Shown: piece by piece, positions 8,292 through 17,863 of the stretch
How the letters are laid out: every line of letters begins with the position of its first letter
How positions within the stretch are numbered: position 1 is the first letter of the stretch
DNA from: Natronincola peptidivorans
GTDB taxonomy: Bacteria; Bacillota; Clostridia; Peptostreptococcales; Natronincolaceae
DNA length: 64,000 nucleotides
NCBI RefSeq assembly: GCF_900111615.1
Contig: NZ_FOHU01000007.1
Coordinates: 1 to 64,000, forward strand
Direction of reading: 5' to 3'
Position numbers and translations under genes: made by a program
Notes under the pieces: generated by a model
Databases searched by the model: none
Seen by the model: the letters and a program-made list of their open reading frames with translations, nothing else
Told to the model about the DNA's origin: nothing

Positions 8292-9648
8292 TTAATAGTC
8301 CCCCTTGAGGCCGATAAAAATATTTATTTAATGCCAGCACTTCAGATTGCAGACAAAAAACAATCACTCTGTCGCCTGGATGAATAATTGATTCACCATC
8401 TGGTATGATTACTTTATCCTCATGCAGAATTGAGCCTATAATGATGCCTTTTGGCAAACCAAGATTTGCTAGCTTTTTGCCAACAATCTTTGATTCTTTC
8501 CGGGCAATGATTTCTAGTACCTCAGCTTTTCCTCCTAATAGCAGAGAAATAGAGACCACCCTTCCACCTTGAATAAACCTTAGAATTTCACTGGCTGTAA
8601 TCAAGATAGGATTTATAGCAACATCAATACCCAACTGTTCAATGATGGGTATATAATTGGAACGGCTTACTTTTGCAATAACCTTATTTACTCCATATTG
8701 CTTTGCTAATAATGTAATTAATAAATTTTCTTCATCTAAACCTGTCAGGGATACCAAAGCATCCATATCCGCAATATTTTCCTCCATAAGAAGGTTTATA
8801 TCCGTACCGTCTCCATGGATCACTAAACCGCTCTTTAAATTTTCTGCTAAATACTTACACCTTTCTTTATCTTGCTCAATAATCTTTATATCGACACCAT
8901 TATAGGTAAGCTTATTTGCTAAGTAATACCCAGCTTTTCCACCACCTAAAATCAGTACCTTTTTTACAGCTCTCATATCTATAGGAGCTCCATAGACTTT
9001 AGAAAAGTTATTAATACCTTCTTTTTGTCCCATAAGATAGATGGTATCTGTGGCTAGAATCTCTGTATCACCATGAGGAATAATCATCTCACCATTTCTG
9101 CAGATGGCTACGATTAATACTGGCCCTGCCATATCTAATTCCTTTATTTTTTTGCCATCTATCCCGGTTAGGTTTTGTACCCTAAAATCCACCATGCCTA
9201 CTTTGCCTTTGGCAAAATTCTCCATGTATAGGGCCTGACCTTTTAACAAGTACTTAGCAACTTCTCTAGCCATTGATAGTTCAGGATTAACAATATAATC
9301 AATCTCCATATTCTCTTTAATAAATTCCACTTGATTAGCGTATTCAGGATTTCTAATACGTGCGATTACTTTTTTGCATCCTAATTTTTTCGCTATCACA
9401 CTTACCAATACATTGGTTTCATCACTTCCCGTGACAGCAATAATCAAATCGCATTTCTCAATATGAAGCTGTTCCAGGGTCTGCAATTGAGCGCCATTTG
9501 CCTTAATAGTAAGCACATCCAAGTGATCGTTGATTCTCTGCAGAACCTGACTGTCAATGTCAATAACAATCACATCGTTTTCTTCCTGTGATAAGGATTC
9601 TGCTAGTTTATAGCCTAGCTTTCCCCCTCCAACAATTATTAAACGCAT
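8242..9648 (-). CDS. trkA: Trk system peripheral NAD-binding gating protein
   Basis: Cytoplasmic regulator that forms a ring under TrkH and opens it in response to nucleotides. It is a tandem of two RCK units: Rossmann NAD-binding folds with VGGGKLGYKLA near the N-terminus and LGGGKAGYYLA near residue 233, each followed by a TrkA-C domain (about 140-215 and 370-455). The 468-residue double form matches archetypal TrkA rather than the single-unit KtrA. The last codons are read in another frame as the start of trkH, giving tight translational coupling. Confidence 0.92.
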   Translation of the reverse strand: MRLIIVGGGKLGYKLAESLSQEENDVIVIDIDSQVLQRINDHLDVLTIKANGAQLQTLEQLHIEKCDLIIAVTGSDETNVLVSVIAKKLGCKKVIARIRNPEYANQVEFIKENMEIDYIVNPELSMAREVAKYLLKGQALYMENFAKGKVGMVDFRVQNLTGIDGKKIKELDMAGPVLIVAICRNGEMIIPHGDTEILATDTIYLMGQKEGINNFSKVYGAPIDMRAVKKVLILGGGKAGYYLANKLTYNGVDIKIIEQDKERCKYLAENLKSGLVIHGDGTDINLLMEENIADMDALVSLTGLDEENLLITLLAKQYGVNKVIAKVSRSNYIPIIEQLGIDVAINPILITASEILRFIQGGRVVSISLLLGGKAEVLEIIARKESKIVGKKLANLGLPKGIIIGSILHEDKVIIPDGESIIHPGDRVIVFCLQSEVLALNKYFYRPQGGLLNELRNSFKGTGKSTAI

Positions 9649-9933
9649 TATTTTCTTCCTTTCTAAAACGTTTTAGTCTTCGCCAATAAAAGACAATAAT
9701 TAAAATAACTATATTATATTGTATAGTTATTCATCAGATAAGCAATCGTATATTCATTTAAAAAATCTGCTTTATCAGTAATGCATATAGCCTCTCTGTT
9801 TATCATACCATAAAGGTATGTTTTCTTTAATAGACTTTTTTGTCCTTTAATAGACTTTTTTGGCTCTTTTTTTGAATCCATATGCTATTATGACTATATT
9901 AGTTTATTGTATCATATAATTACGAGTTTGCGA
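9649..9933. other. AT-rich intergenic region with short repeats
   Basis: About 285 bases upstream of trkA without a gene. It holds a hairpin CATACC/GGTATG (9804-9820) and a tandem 17-bp repeat. I looked for a ydaO-type c-di-AMP riboswitch, which often precedes K+ transport genes, and see none. Confidence 0.5.
9825..9861. repeat. Two-copy tandem repeat, 20-bp period
   Basis: The 17-bp unit ctttaatagactttttt occurs at 9825 and again at 9845. Being AT-rich and about 180 bases upstream of trkA, it may be a binding site or only slippage. Confidence 0.6.
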
Positions 9934-9973
9934 GAAAAAATTAAGGATCATCTGAAGTTTTATGATGATCCTT
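9934..9973 (-). terminator. Terminator of the L,D-transpeptidase gene
   Basis: Perfect 10-bp stem AAGGATCATC/GATGATCCTT with an 11-base loop, followed on the minus strand by AATTTTTTC. Confidence 0.9.
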
Positions 9974-9985
9974 TTAAAAACTCTC

Positions 9986-10828
9986 TTACGGTTCCCTGAC
10001 TTCCAAGTATTGATCTCTTGCTAGCTGCAGTTCATTATAGGTTTCTACCCCCACAACACCATCTGCTACTATATTAAAATCCCTTTGGAAACTTGTTACA
10101 GCTTCTGCTATTTCTTCATCATAGATGCCATCTATTTCTCCATCATAATAGCCTAGCTCTGTTAAAGTAGTTTTTACTTCAAACACATCCGGCCCTGGCT
10201 CTACTCCTTCGCTTAGAACTCTTCCTGTAAATACATCTCCAATGATTTTTACAGGTGTTCCCAATGGAACAATATCATATAATTCATTGACATCTTCGTT
10301 AAACATCCTCACGCAGCCGCGGCTGGCAGCAGTCCCTATAGATTCTGGGGCATCAGTACCATGGATGCCATATCCCCCCCAAGGAACATTTATTCTCATC
10401 CACCGAGTACCAAAGGGTCCCCCTGGATTTGTTGTCTTTTGTATAATCTGCCAATCTCCTACAGGTGTAGGTGTAGAAGGCTTTCCTACAGCTACAGGAT
10501 AGGTTTCTAGTGTCTCTGTAAATTGTTTAAGGGTTAATATTTTCCTCTCTAAATCTATCTCTATAGAATATCCCTCCGGCGGTATAGGATATCTCCTTTC
10601 AGGATCTAAACCTATAGCATTCCACGTATCTGGTCCCACGATTCCATCAGGGCTCAAGCCAAAATCTGCTTGAAAGCTTCTAACAGCTTCAAATAAATTT
10701 TCATCATATACGCCATCTATTTCATCTTCATAAAATCCTAAGCTTGTTAGTCTTTCTTGAACATGCATAACATCAGGACCCTCCATATAAGGATCTAATA
10801 ATCTTAGATATCTACTAGACATTCTCAT
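9986..10828 (-). CDS. L,D-transpeptidase with two peptidoglycan-binding domains
   Basis: Forms 3-3 cross-links in peptidoglycan or attaches wall ligands. Order of domains: PG_binding_1 (about 10-75, QADFGLSPDGIVGPDTW), YkuD catalytic domain (about 90-210) with a HGTDAP histidine and the ASRGCVRM cysteine motif, and a second PG_binding_1 (about 215-275, QRDFNIVADGVVGVETY). No signal peptide is visible, so export or a spore-wall location is open. The frame extends to an ATG at 10852, but AGAGGAGG lies inside that extension, 7 bases before the ATG chosen here. Single-gene unit. Confidence 0.9.
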   Translation of the reverse strand: MRMSSRYLRLLDPYMEGPDVMHVQERLTSLGFYEDEIDGVYDENLFEAVRSFQADFGLSPDGIVGPDTWNAIGLDPERRYPIPPEGYSIEIDLERKILTLKQFTETLETYPVAVGKPSTPTPVGDWQIIQKTTNPGGPFGTRWMRINVPWGGYGIHGTDAPESIGTAASRGCVRMFNEDVNELYDIVPLGTPVKIIGDVFTGRVLSEGVEPGPDVFEVKTTLTELGYYDGEIDGIYDEEIAEAVTSFQRDFNIVADGVVGVETYNELQLARDQYLEVREP

Positions 10829-10924
10829 CAACATACCTCCTCTATTTACCATACATCCTTACTCTATAATACGTTGACTTCTTATAAAGTTGACAGTTGA
10901 AAGCTATTTATAGATTTTTTCTTA

Positions 10925-10964
10925 ACAAAAAAACTTCCTAACCAAAGAATTTGGTTAGGAAGTT
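10925..10964 (-). terminator. Terminator of the FMN-binding lipoprotein gene
   Basis: Stem AACTTCCTAACCAAA/TTTGGTTAGGAAGTT followed by a T-run on the minus strand, just after the lipoprotein stop codon. Confidence 0.95.
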
Positions 10965-10979
10965 TTTTGTTTTTGTATA

Positions 10980-11726
10980 TTATTTTCTTGCAGCTTCTAA
11001 TGCATTTTCAACTGCTTCCATCCAGCCAGTACTTGAGCTTGTAGCTCCTGTATAGATTTCTACATCAGCACCATTTGCTTCAATAAATCTAGCTGGCATT
11101 TCTTCTAATGCCTCATGAAATGCTTCGAATGCATACTCTTCATCTTTATATTCTTCGTTATCATCTACAAATCTTGTTTCTTTTAATTCTACTTCTACAA
11201 TTTTATCATTTTCAATCGTTACCCAAGCTAGCTTACGTCCTCTTTCACCTAGCTCAGTAGCCCCCATGAAGATACCATCGGAGTACTCAGCATCACTAGA
11301 AGCTTCAACTAAAGCTTTTTCTAAAGCTCTATCTAACGCTTGTGTCCATTTTGTACTTGAGCTAGTAGCTCCTGTGAAGACATCTACACCTTCAGTTCCA
11401 TTAGCTGCTATATAAGCTTCTGTTAATTCTGCTTGTGCTTCATGGAATTCTCCATATGCATAGTCATCCCCTTTTTGCTCATTGAACCCAGTGTACTCAG
11501 TTAACTCTAATGCAACAATTTCATCATTTTCGATAGTAACAACTACTTTACCATATCCTCTAGGACCTGCATCAGATACTGCTTCGTAGGTACCATCATT
11601 ATACTTACCTTCTACTACTTCTTCTGCTGGTGGTGCTGGATCTGGATCAGCAGTTGTAGGACTAGAGCAACCAACAACACTTACTACCATAAGCATTGCT
11701 AAAATTAGCATCAACACTTTTTTCAT
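10980..11726 (-). CDS. Lipoprotein with two FMN-binding repeats
   Basis: Secreted, membrane-anchored flavoprotein, likely an extracytoplasmic electron carrier. A signal peptide ends in the lipobox VVGCSS (Cys20), followed by a Pro/Glu linker. Two homologous FMN-binding domains follow (about 40-140 and 143-247), each opening with a Y-DG-Y/F pattern and a VTIENDxIV strand and ending in a TGATSSS motif. TGAT-type motifs are the known ApbE flavinylation targets, where FMN is attached to the threonine or serine. A divergent apbE gene lies next to it, which supports covalent FMN at two sites. The redox partner is not in the window. Confidence 0.85.
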   Translation of the reverse strand: MKKVLMLILAMLMVVSVVGCSSPTTADPDPAPPAEEVVEGKYNDGTYEAVSDAGPRGYGKVVVTIENDEIVALELTEYTGFNEQKGDDYAYGEFHEAQAELTEAYIAANGTEGVDVFTGATSSSTKWTQALDRALEKALVEASSDAEYSDGIFMGATELGERGRKLAWVTIENDKIVEVELKETRFVDDNEEYKDEEYAFEAFHEALEEMPARFIEANGADVEIYTGATSSSTGWMEAVENALEAARK

Positions 11727-12031
11727 TAAAAATTTCCCCCTTGTTATAAGTACTATTATATTTTTTCTTCTGTTACAAGTTAATTATATATCAAACGAAA
11801 TTGATTTTCAATAGTATTTTGTATTATTTTTTTTCTAAGATTTTCTATCTTTTAATAGTTGTTATTGGTTTGTGGTGTTGAATTTTAAATACTTTGATTC
11901 ACCTCGCAATATTTTTGTTTCTTTTTTCTATAAAATGGCAATACTTCATGTGGTGTGATGCTATCTTTTGCATCCTTTACTTTTACATTTTTGCTTGCTA
12001 TAATTATTTAGTGAAAGAGAGGTGTTTTATT
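11727..12031. other. Divergent intergenic region between lipoprotein and apbE
   Basis: About 305 AT-rich bases that must hold the promoters of both flanking genes. An open frame continues upstream of apbE through this region but has no ribosome binding site at its ATG. I see no clear operator or RNA structure. Confidence 0.5.
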
Positions 12032-13105
12032 GTGAAAATATTCATTCATAGAGCAAAGACCTTACTACTATTGTTGATGGTATCTTTTATCCTTATATCC
12101 TGTAGCGAAAAACCTGATGAGGTATTGACTGAGCAAAAGGAACAACAATTTGTTTTAAACACCCTTGCTGCTATACAGATATATAGTCCTTCTGATGAAG
12201 AGGGAAATAGAGCTTTAAGTAAGGCTTATCAAAGGGTTCACCAAATAGAAAATTCCATGAGTATTACCATTGAAGACAGTGATATTTATAAATTAAATGA
12301 AAAAGCAGGTATTGAGTCTGTTAAGGTATCAGATGAAACCCTTCAGGTATTAAAAAGCGGTATAGATTTTTATGAATTAACGGATGGTACCTTCAATATA
12401 GGTTTAGGTACATTAATAGAATTATGGAGGAAAAGTATCGAAGCCAGCGACTCTGATTATATTTCTCAAAAGCCTTCTATTGAAGAAGTTCAGTGGGCTA
12501 AAAATCATGTTGATCTACAGCAATTAGAAATTGATGGAAGCAAGGTTTATATTAGAGATCCACATATGATGATTAATCTAGGTGGTATTGCAAAGGGCTA
12601 TGCCGTTGATGAAGCTGCTAGAATTTTAAAAGAAGAAGGTATAAAAAGTGGTTATGTAAATTTTGGTGGAGACATCTATGTGATGGGACCTAAACCTGAT
12701 GGCAGCCCTTGGAGAATGGGTATTCAAAATCCTACTATTGGTGTTTCTGATGTAATCGCTAGTATTGAGTTAGTCAATAAGTCCATCGTATCCTCAGGCA
12801 ATTATGAAAGATTTTTTATTGATGAGGAAACAGGTGAGCATTATCATCATATTATTGACTCAGAAACTGGCTATCCCACTGCCAATGAACTTGTTAGTGT
12901 ATCTATCATCTCCAATACTTCCATGGAGGGTGATGTTTTTTCTACTGCTACCTTTGTTATGGGGCTGGAGGAAGGACTTCATTTCATTGAAAGTCTTCCT
13001 GATGTAGAAGGAATATTTGTTACTAAGGATCAAGATGTATATGTTACTTCTGGTATTAGGGATTCTGTTAGGATAGCAGATTCTTCATTTAGATTAGCTA
13101 ACTAG
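12032..13105 (+). CDS. apbE: FAD:protein FMN transferase (ApbE family lipoprotein)
   Basis: Mg2+-dependent enzyme that transfers FMN from FAD to Thr/Ser of target flavoproteins outside the membrane. A GTG start follows AGAGAGGTG by 7 bases. A signal peptide ends in lipobox ILISCSE. ApbE motifs are intact: DGTFNIGLG, NLGGIAKGYAVDEA, NFGGDIYVMG, SGNYERFF and the metal-site segment GDVFSTATFVMG near the C-terminus. The mature length is that of the family. The divergent neighbour has two candidate flavinylation motifs and is the obvious substrate. Confidence 0.92.
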   Translation: MKIFIHRAKTLLLLLMVSFILISCSEKPDEVLTEQKEQQFVLNTLAAIQIYSPSDEEGNRALSKAYQRVHQIENSMSITIEDSDIYKLNEKAGIESVKVSDETLQVLKSGIDFYELTDGTFNIGLGTLIELWRKSIEASDSDYISQKPSIEEVQWAKNHVDLQQLEIDGSKVYIRDPHMMINLGGIAKGYAVDEAARILKEEGIKSGYVNFGGDIYVMGPKPDGSPWRMGIQNPTIGVSDVIASIELVNKSIVSSGNYERFFIDEETGEHYHHIIDSETGYPTANELVSVSIISNTSMEGDVFSTATFVMGLEEGLHFIESLPDVEGIFVTKDQDVYVTSGIRDSVRIADSSFRLAN

Positions 13106-13116
13106 ATTATAGCAAC

Positions 13117-13156
13117 AAAAAAGCTGTAGGACTCTTTCCTTCCTACAGCTTTTTTT
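13117..13156. terminator. Bidirectional terminator between apbE and HAD gene
   Basis: Stem AAAAAAGCTGTAGGA/TCCTACAGCTTTTTT with T-runs in both directions between convergent genes. Confidence 0.95.
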
Positions 13157-13165
13157 AATTGTTGC

Positions 13166-13891
13166 TTATATGATATCTACATCTGCATTTAGTTGGTAGA
13201 TCACATCTTTTCTTTCTATAATAATCGTAATCTTATCCTTTAGCTCCTGATCTGCTTTTACATTTAACAAGAGCTCCTTCGCTGGATTGATGGCCACTGG
13301 TTTTCCTACTAGCTTCATCATAGAAAAATCTCCATTGGTATCGCCATAGGAATAGCTCTCTTCTAAATCTATGTCATACATATCAGCAAATTCTAGTATA
13401 GCTTTATGTTTACTATCAGAATCCCACATTTGTATGATTTCTCCAGTAAATTTGTTGTTTTCATCTACCTGGTACTTAGTACCTCTATAGTCAGTGATAT
13501 CATATTTCTCTGCCATTTTTGATACCAAATAGTCGGGACTTCCAGATATAAAGATAACCTTGTGCCCCTGTTCTTTATGCCATTCTATCTTATCTCTGGT
13601 ATAACGATAGACTCTATCTCCCTTTATATTGATTACCTGATTGGTAATAAACTCTATATGCTGTTTGTTTTGTCCCTTCATGGAATCTAAGTATACCTCG
13701 GCTACATCTAATAGATAATCTTCATAGTTTCCACGTCTTTTGTCCCAGTCGTGAAAGGTCTTCTTAGCGATATTATGCCAAATAGCAGGATCTATCACTT
13801 CATATTTTATTAGTCTTTTAAAATGTGCTACCATCAAAGAATCTCTATATAGTGTTCCATCTACGTCAAAAAATGCGCCAATATTTTTCAA
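13166..13891 (-). CDS. HAD-superfamily phosphatase, subfamily IB
   Basis: Cytoplasmic phosphatase of the phosphoserine-phosphatase-like HAD-IB group. Motif I is FFDVDGTLY (nucleophile Asp), motif II is FISGSP, and motif IV is YGDTNGDFSM. The helical cap lies between motifs I and II. The substrate cannot be told from sequence; SerB and its relatives are candidates. AGAAGGG abuts the first ATG (13897), so the TTG six bases on, with normal spacing, is the more likely start. Monocistronic. Confidence 0.8.
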   Translation of the reverse strand: MKNIGAFFDVDGTLYRDSLMVAHFKRLIKYEVIDPAIWHNIAKKTFHDWDKRRGNYEDYLLDVAEVYLDSMKGQNKQHIEFITNQVINIKGDRVYRYTRDKIEWHKEQGHKVIFISGSPDYLVSKMAEKYDITDYRGTKYQVDENNKFTGEIIQMWDSDSKHKAILEFADMYDIDLEESYSYGDTNGDFSMMKLVGKPVAINPAKELLLNVKADQELKDKITIIIERKDVIYQLNADVDII

Positions 13892-14059
13892 TGCCATCCC
13901 TTCTCTCTAAAAAAAATAATATTTATCTTTAAATATACCCAAAACTACTTTAAATCTTTATTTTACTATAATAAATCATATGATAAAATATTACAACTAA
14001 TTAGATAATTTATTATAGCATAATTAAGAATGGAATAAGCTTTAGAAGAAAACATAAAG

Positions 14060-14109
14060 AAAACCCATCAACCGCAGTATATTTAATAATACTTAGGGTA
14101 GTGGGTTTT
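14060..14109 (-). terminator. Probable terminator after cphA
   Basis: AAAACCCA/TGGGTTTT stem with a long loop and a T-rich trailer on the minus strand, just beyond the cphA stop. Weaker than the other terminators here. Confidence 0.55.
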
Positions 14110-14126
14110 GCGTCTGGATAAAATGG

Positions 14127-16796
14127 CTATGGACTAACCTTTGCTATGTTATTAGGCATCTGCACATCCATTGTAGCCGTTGATTGTCCAATATCTTTTC
14201 TGTTTTTAAAAGCTTCTATAGCACTGATTAATGGATGATAATTCTCGTAAAATACAACAATGATATCTCCTGCTTCTGCATTCTCCATTGCCTTTTTTAA
14301 TGCACTAGTTTCACATAACTCTGTTTCCATATAACCATCATTTAACCCTCCAAGACTGCACCCTTTTTTTAGTATATCTGCTACCTCTCCAGCCTTTCTA
14401 CCTCTTAGATCTTTATCCTCCTTAATATAAGCATAATCACAATGCTTTCCTGCTATTTCACCTACCTTTAAAACACTTATATCTGTTCTGTCTCCTGGTA
14501 TCCCAATTACACCTATTAAGCGATTTTCTTTGATTTTACTTAATCCTTCTAACACTTTATTATACCCTTCAATATTATGTCCATAATCAACGATTACTTT
14601 AAAGTTCCTTACATTAAATACATTAAATCTACCGGGATTGTTTACAGTATCTGTGTAGAATTCGGTTAATGCCTTGTAAATTATTTTTTCTTCTATACCA
14701 TATCCATGAGCAGCAGCTATGGCCGCCATGCTATTTTCAATATTATGTTCTAAAACCCCCCCAAAGGTGGCTGGGATTTCATGAACCTCTATAACAGCCC
14801 GTTCTTTTTTTCCATCAAAAATACAGATAGTTTTATCTCTTAGAAAAACAGCTTTCCCGCCAGACTTCATGTGATCTGTAACTGCTTTATTATTTTTTCC
14901 CTTTGTAAAAAAGATAATATTACATCTTACTCTTTCAGCTATTCTATCTACATAGGCATCATCAGCATTTAGGATGGCGTAGCCTTGTTTTTTCACCGCT
15001 TCAACAATTAATGCCTTTACATCTGCCATTTCCTCCAATGTATTGATACCATCTATACCTAAATGATCATCACTAATATTGGTAACGATGCCAATATCAG
15101 CAATATCGTATCCAAGCCCTTTGTTCACTATGCCTCCTCTGGCAGTTTCTAGCACTGCAACCTCTACTCTTTTATCCATCAGGATTGCCTGAGCACTTTT
15201 AGGTCCTGTAGTATCACCCTTTATTATTTCTTCCTCTTGCACATATACCCCTCCGGTACAGGTAGTTCCAACGATCAAACCTTTTTCTTTCAATATTTTT
15301 GCTAACATCCTAGTAGTAGTGGTTTTCCCATTGGTTCCAGTTACAGAAATAATTGGTATGGAGTGCCTTTGTCCCTCTGGAAATAAACTTTCTACAATGG
15401 CACTAGCTACATTTCTGCTCTTACCTTTAGATGGATAATGATGCATTCGAATGCCCGGTGAAGCATTTACTTCTATAATAGCGCCACCTTCCTCTAAAAT
15501 AGACTTCTCTATATTTGGTGTAGTAATATCTACTCCTGCTACATCTAAATCAATCGCTCTAGCAGCATTTATAGCTAATCTAGCATTATCAGGATGAATA
15601 TCGGCTGTTACATCTAAGGCGATGCCTCCAGTACTTAAATTGTCGTTTTCTCTTAGATATACAGTCTCACCTTTTTGGGGAATATCCTCTAGTTTTTTTC
15701 CAGTTTTATTTAATAGGAATAACATTACATCATCAATTTTAATCTTTGTTAATGGTTTTTCATGACCTTCTCCTCTAAGGGGATTTTGATTTTCTATATC
15801 AATTAATTCTTTGATAGTGTTTTTCCCATTCCCTATGATATGAGCAGCAATCCGTTCCGATACTGCTACAACCTTTTCCTGTACCACAGCAACACGATAA
15901 TGCTTTCCCGGTATATATTTTTCTACTAGCACTTGCCAACTATAGCCTTGGGCTATACTAAAAGCTTTTCTTACCTCCCTCAAGGAATTCAGGTTTAATG
16001 AAACTCCCTTCCCTTGGTTTCCATTGTAGGGTTTCACCACAACCGGAAAACCTATTTTATCTATAACGTTTTTAACCTCTTCATAGGTATGGGCAACTTT
16101 TCCTTCGGGTACTGGTAATCCATGGATTCTTAGTATATGATTGGTTAGCTCCTTATCACAGGCGATATCTACTGCTATAGAATTGGTATTTCCTGTAATA
16201 GTTGCTTGTACTTTCTTTGCATACTTTCCATAACCCAGCTGTAGGAGGCTATGATTGCCAATTCTCATAACTGGGATTTTTCTTTTTTTTGCTTCCGCTG
16301 CAATAGCAGCAGTACTAGGTCCTAGTTCGTTAATAACAACTGCATTTTTAATTTGTTGTAATTGCTGATCTAAAGCTATTTCCTTGTTTTGCAAAATACT
16401 TTGTATAACTTCAAAGGCTAGATTTGCTGATTCTACTCCTGCGATTTCATGATCATAACCATAAATAATATAATATACAGTATCATTTTCTAAATACCTA
16501 GCTTTTCCAAAACTTATATCATATCCTAATAGTCTTTGAATTTCTAAAATAGTGTGTTCCATTACATGGGCTAGATAAGTACCCTTCTGCAGTCTTTTTA
16601 CGAATCCACCCTTCATGCCATTGCTACATTTGTGTTCCTTTAATCCTGGTAACAATGATAACAGCTTTTCGTTAAAATTCTTAATGTCACATGTAGGTAT
16701 ATCCACATATTTTTCTATATCTACATCTACCCTTATTATTGGAAAATGCGCATATATATTTCTACCGGAGTATACCTTTGTCCTCACCAAATTCAT
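14127..16796 (-). CDS. cphA: Cyanophycin synthetase
   Basis: ATP-dependent, template-free polymerase that makes multi-L-arginyl-poly-L-aspartate, a cytoplasmic nitrogen and carbon store. The 889 residues match the family: an N-terminal domain (1-160), an ATP-grasp domain that adds Asp (about 210-470; PVVVKPYNGNQGKGVSLN, IIEVNASPG), then a Mur-ligase-like domain that adds Arg (about 480-870; P-loop VTGTNGKTTTTR). The start overlaps the upstream cyanophycinase stop as ATGA, so the two are co-translated. The C-terminal tail after IEAFKNRKDI is short and polar. Confidence 0.95.
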   Translation of the reverse strand: MNLVRTKVYSGRNIYAHFPIIRVDVDIEKYVDIPTCDIKNFNEKLLSLLPGLKEHKCSNGMKGGFVKRLQKGTYLAHVMEHTILEIQRLLGYDISFGKARYLENDTVYYIIYGYDHEIAGVESANLAFEVIQSILQNKEIALDQQLQQIKNAVVINELGPSTAAIAAEAKKRKIPVMRIGNHSLLQLGYGKYAKKVQATITGNTNSIAVDIACDKELTNHILRIHGLPVPEGKVAHTYEEVKNVIDKIGFPVVVKPYNGNQGKGVSLNLNSLREVRKAFSIAQGYSWQVLVEKYIPGKHYRVAVVQEKVVAVSERIAAHIIGNGKNTIKELIDIENQNPLRGEGHEKPLTKIKIDDVMLFLLNKTGKKLEDIPQKGETVYLRENDNLSTGGIALDVTADIHPDNARLAINAARAIDLDVAGVDITTPNIEKSILEEGGAIIEVNASPGIRMHHYPSKGKSRNVASAIVESLFPEGQRHSIPIISVTGTNGKTTTTRMLAKILKEKGLIVGTTCTGGVYVQEEEIIKGDTTGPKSAQAILMDKRVEVAVLETARGGIVNKGLGYDIADIGIVTNISDDHLGIDGINTLEEMADVKALIVEAVKKQGYAILNADDAYVDRIAERVRCNIIFFTKGKNNKAVTDHMKSGGKAVFLRDKTICIFDGKKERAVIEVHEIPATFGGVLEHNIENSMAAIAAAHGYGIEEKIIYKALTEFYTDTVNNPGRFNVFNVRNFKVIVDYGHNIEGYNKVLEGLSKIKENRLIGVIGIPGDRTDISVLKVGEIAGKHCDYAYIKEDKDLRGRKAGEVADILKKGCSLGGLNDGYMETELCETSALKKAMENAEAGDIIVVFYENYHPLISAIEAFKNRKDIGQSTATMDVQMPNNIAKVSP

Positions 16797-17635
16797 TTAC
16801 GATCCTCCTCTATTTCTTTTCTTTCTTGATCAAGGATGATGGCTGTTTTATTTTTTAAATTATATTTATATCCTGTGGGCAAAATATGCACCTTTACGTT
16901 CGTAATAGCCAATGGCTCATCTGGGTTTTGCTCAGAAATATTTGTATACCCTATATCTTTACCATCAACTATAGTAATAACACCTGAGCCAATTACTCTT
17001 AATTCTTTTTCTTTGTTAACAATAACGGCTGTATCTTCATCAATACCCAATCCTAGGGTATAGGGATTTTGTGCCACAGCCCCTAAAAGTCTACCAATTC
17101 TTCCTCTCTGATTAAAGTGCTGATCAATGATAACACCCTTTAAAAAGCCCATTCCAGGAGCCATCTTTACTGTGCATTTTCTCGGTGCATCCTCTTCGTC
17201 TCCCTCTACCACCATTACTTCACTCATCATAGAGGCACCAGCACTGGTTCCTGCGATAATCAAACCCTCTTCTATCTGTTTTTGTATATAATGATGAAAC
17301 TCTGTTCCTCCCAATATACTAGAAATCCTTAATTGATCTCCTCCTACAAAAAAAACACAGTCTATATCCTTTAGACTTTTTACAATTTGTCGATGATTTG
17401 CTTCTTTTCTACTGGCTATATTTATGGTATCTACTCTATTGACTCCTAAATCATAAAACAGCCTTTTATATTCTTCTCCCACCTCCAATGGGTAATTGGT
17501 AGCAGTGGTAATCACCGCTATATTGGTTCTATCTTCACCAGATAGGCGTACAATTTCCTTTAATATTTCTTTATCGGTACGCTTATCTTCTCCTCCACCA
17601 ATAATGATTAATTGAGTATTTCCTTCCTTTCCCAT
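16793..17635 (-). CDS. cphB: Cyanophycinase
   Basis: Serine peptidase (S51 family) that cuts cyanophycin into beta-Asp-Arg dipeptides in the cytoplasm. The nucleophile is the serine of AGTSAGAS near residue 130; the GGEDKR and FVGGDQLRI segments are typical. No signal peptide is present, consistent with an intracellular enzyme, unlike the secreted forms of scavengers. A good AAAGGGGC site precedes the ATG. Being first in the cphB-cphA operon, it lets the cell both store and mobilise the polymer. Confidence 0.94.
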   Translation of the reverse strand: MGKEGNTQLIIIGGGEDKRTDKEILKEIVRLSGEDRTNIAVITTATNYPLEVGEEYKRLFYDLGVNRVDTINIASRKEANHRQIVKSLKDIDCVFFVGGDQLRISSILGGTEFHHYIQKQIEEGLIIAGTSAGASMMSEVMVVEGDEEDAPRKCTVKMAPGMGFLKGVIIDQHFNQRGRIGRLLGAVAQNPYTLGLGIDEDTAVIVNKEKELRVIGSGVITIVDGKDIGYTNISEQNPDEPLAITNVKVHILPTGYKYNLKNKTAIILDQERKEIEEDRK

Positions 17636-17753
17636 AATGTGCCCCTTTCAAATAAACTATTTTTAGTTTATCCCTTCAGCTTTTAAATATTCAATTATGT
17701 CTTAATAGAAGTGATAATTCCTAATTTTTTCTATTTTTTCCATAATTGTATAT

Positions 17754-17793
17754 AAAAAAACAACCAAATTCTTAAAAATTTGGTTGTTTTTTT
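17754..17793 (-). terminator. Terminator of the Na+/Pi symporter gene
   Basis: Stem AACAACCAAATT/AATTTGGTTGTT with 7-base A and T runs on either side; works in either direction but lies after the symporter stop. Confidence 0.93.
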
Positions 17794-17863
17794 ATCTTGC
17801 TAATATTTTAATAAGTCAATTTCTAGTTTTTTATTTATCTTCCATAAGCTACTTAGCTTCATT

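Noticed and set aside
9649-9985. c-di-AMP (ydaO) riboswitch upstream of trkA
   Set aside because: Potassium genes often have one, but none of the conserved core segments is present in this AT-rich region.
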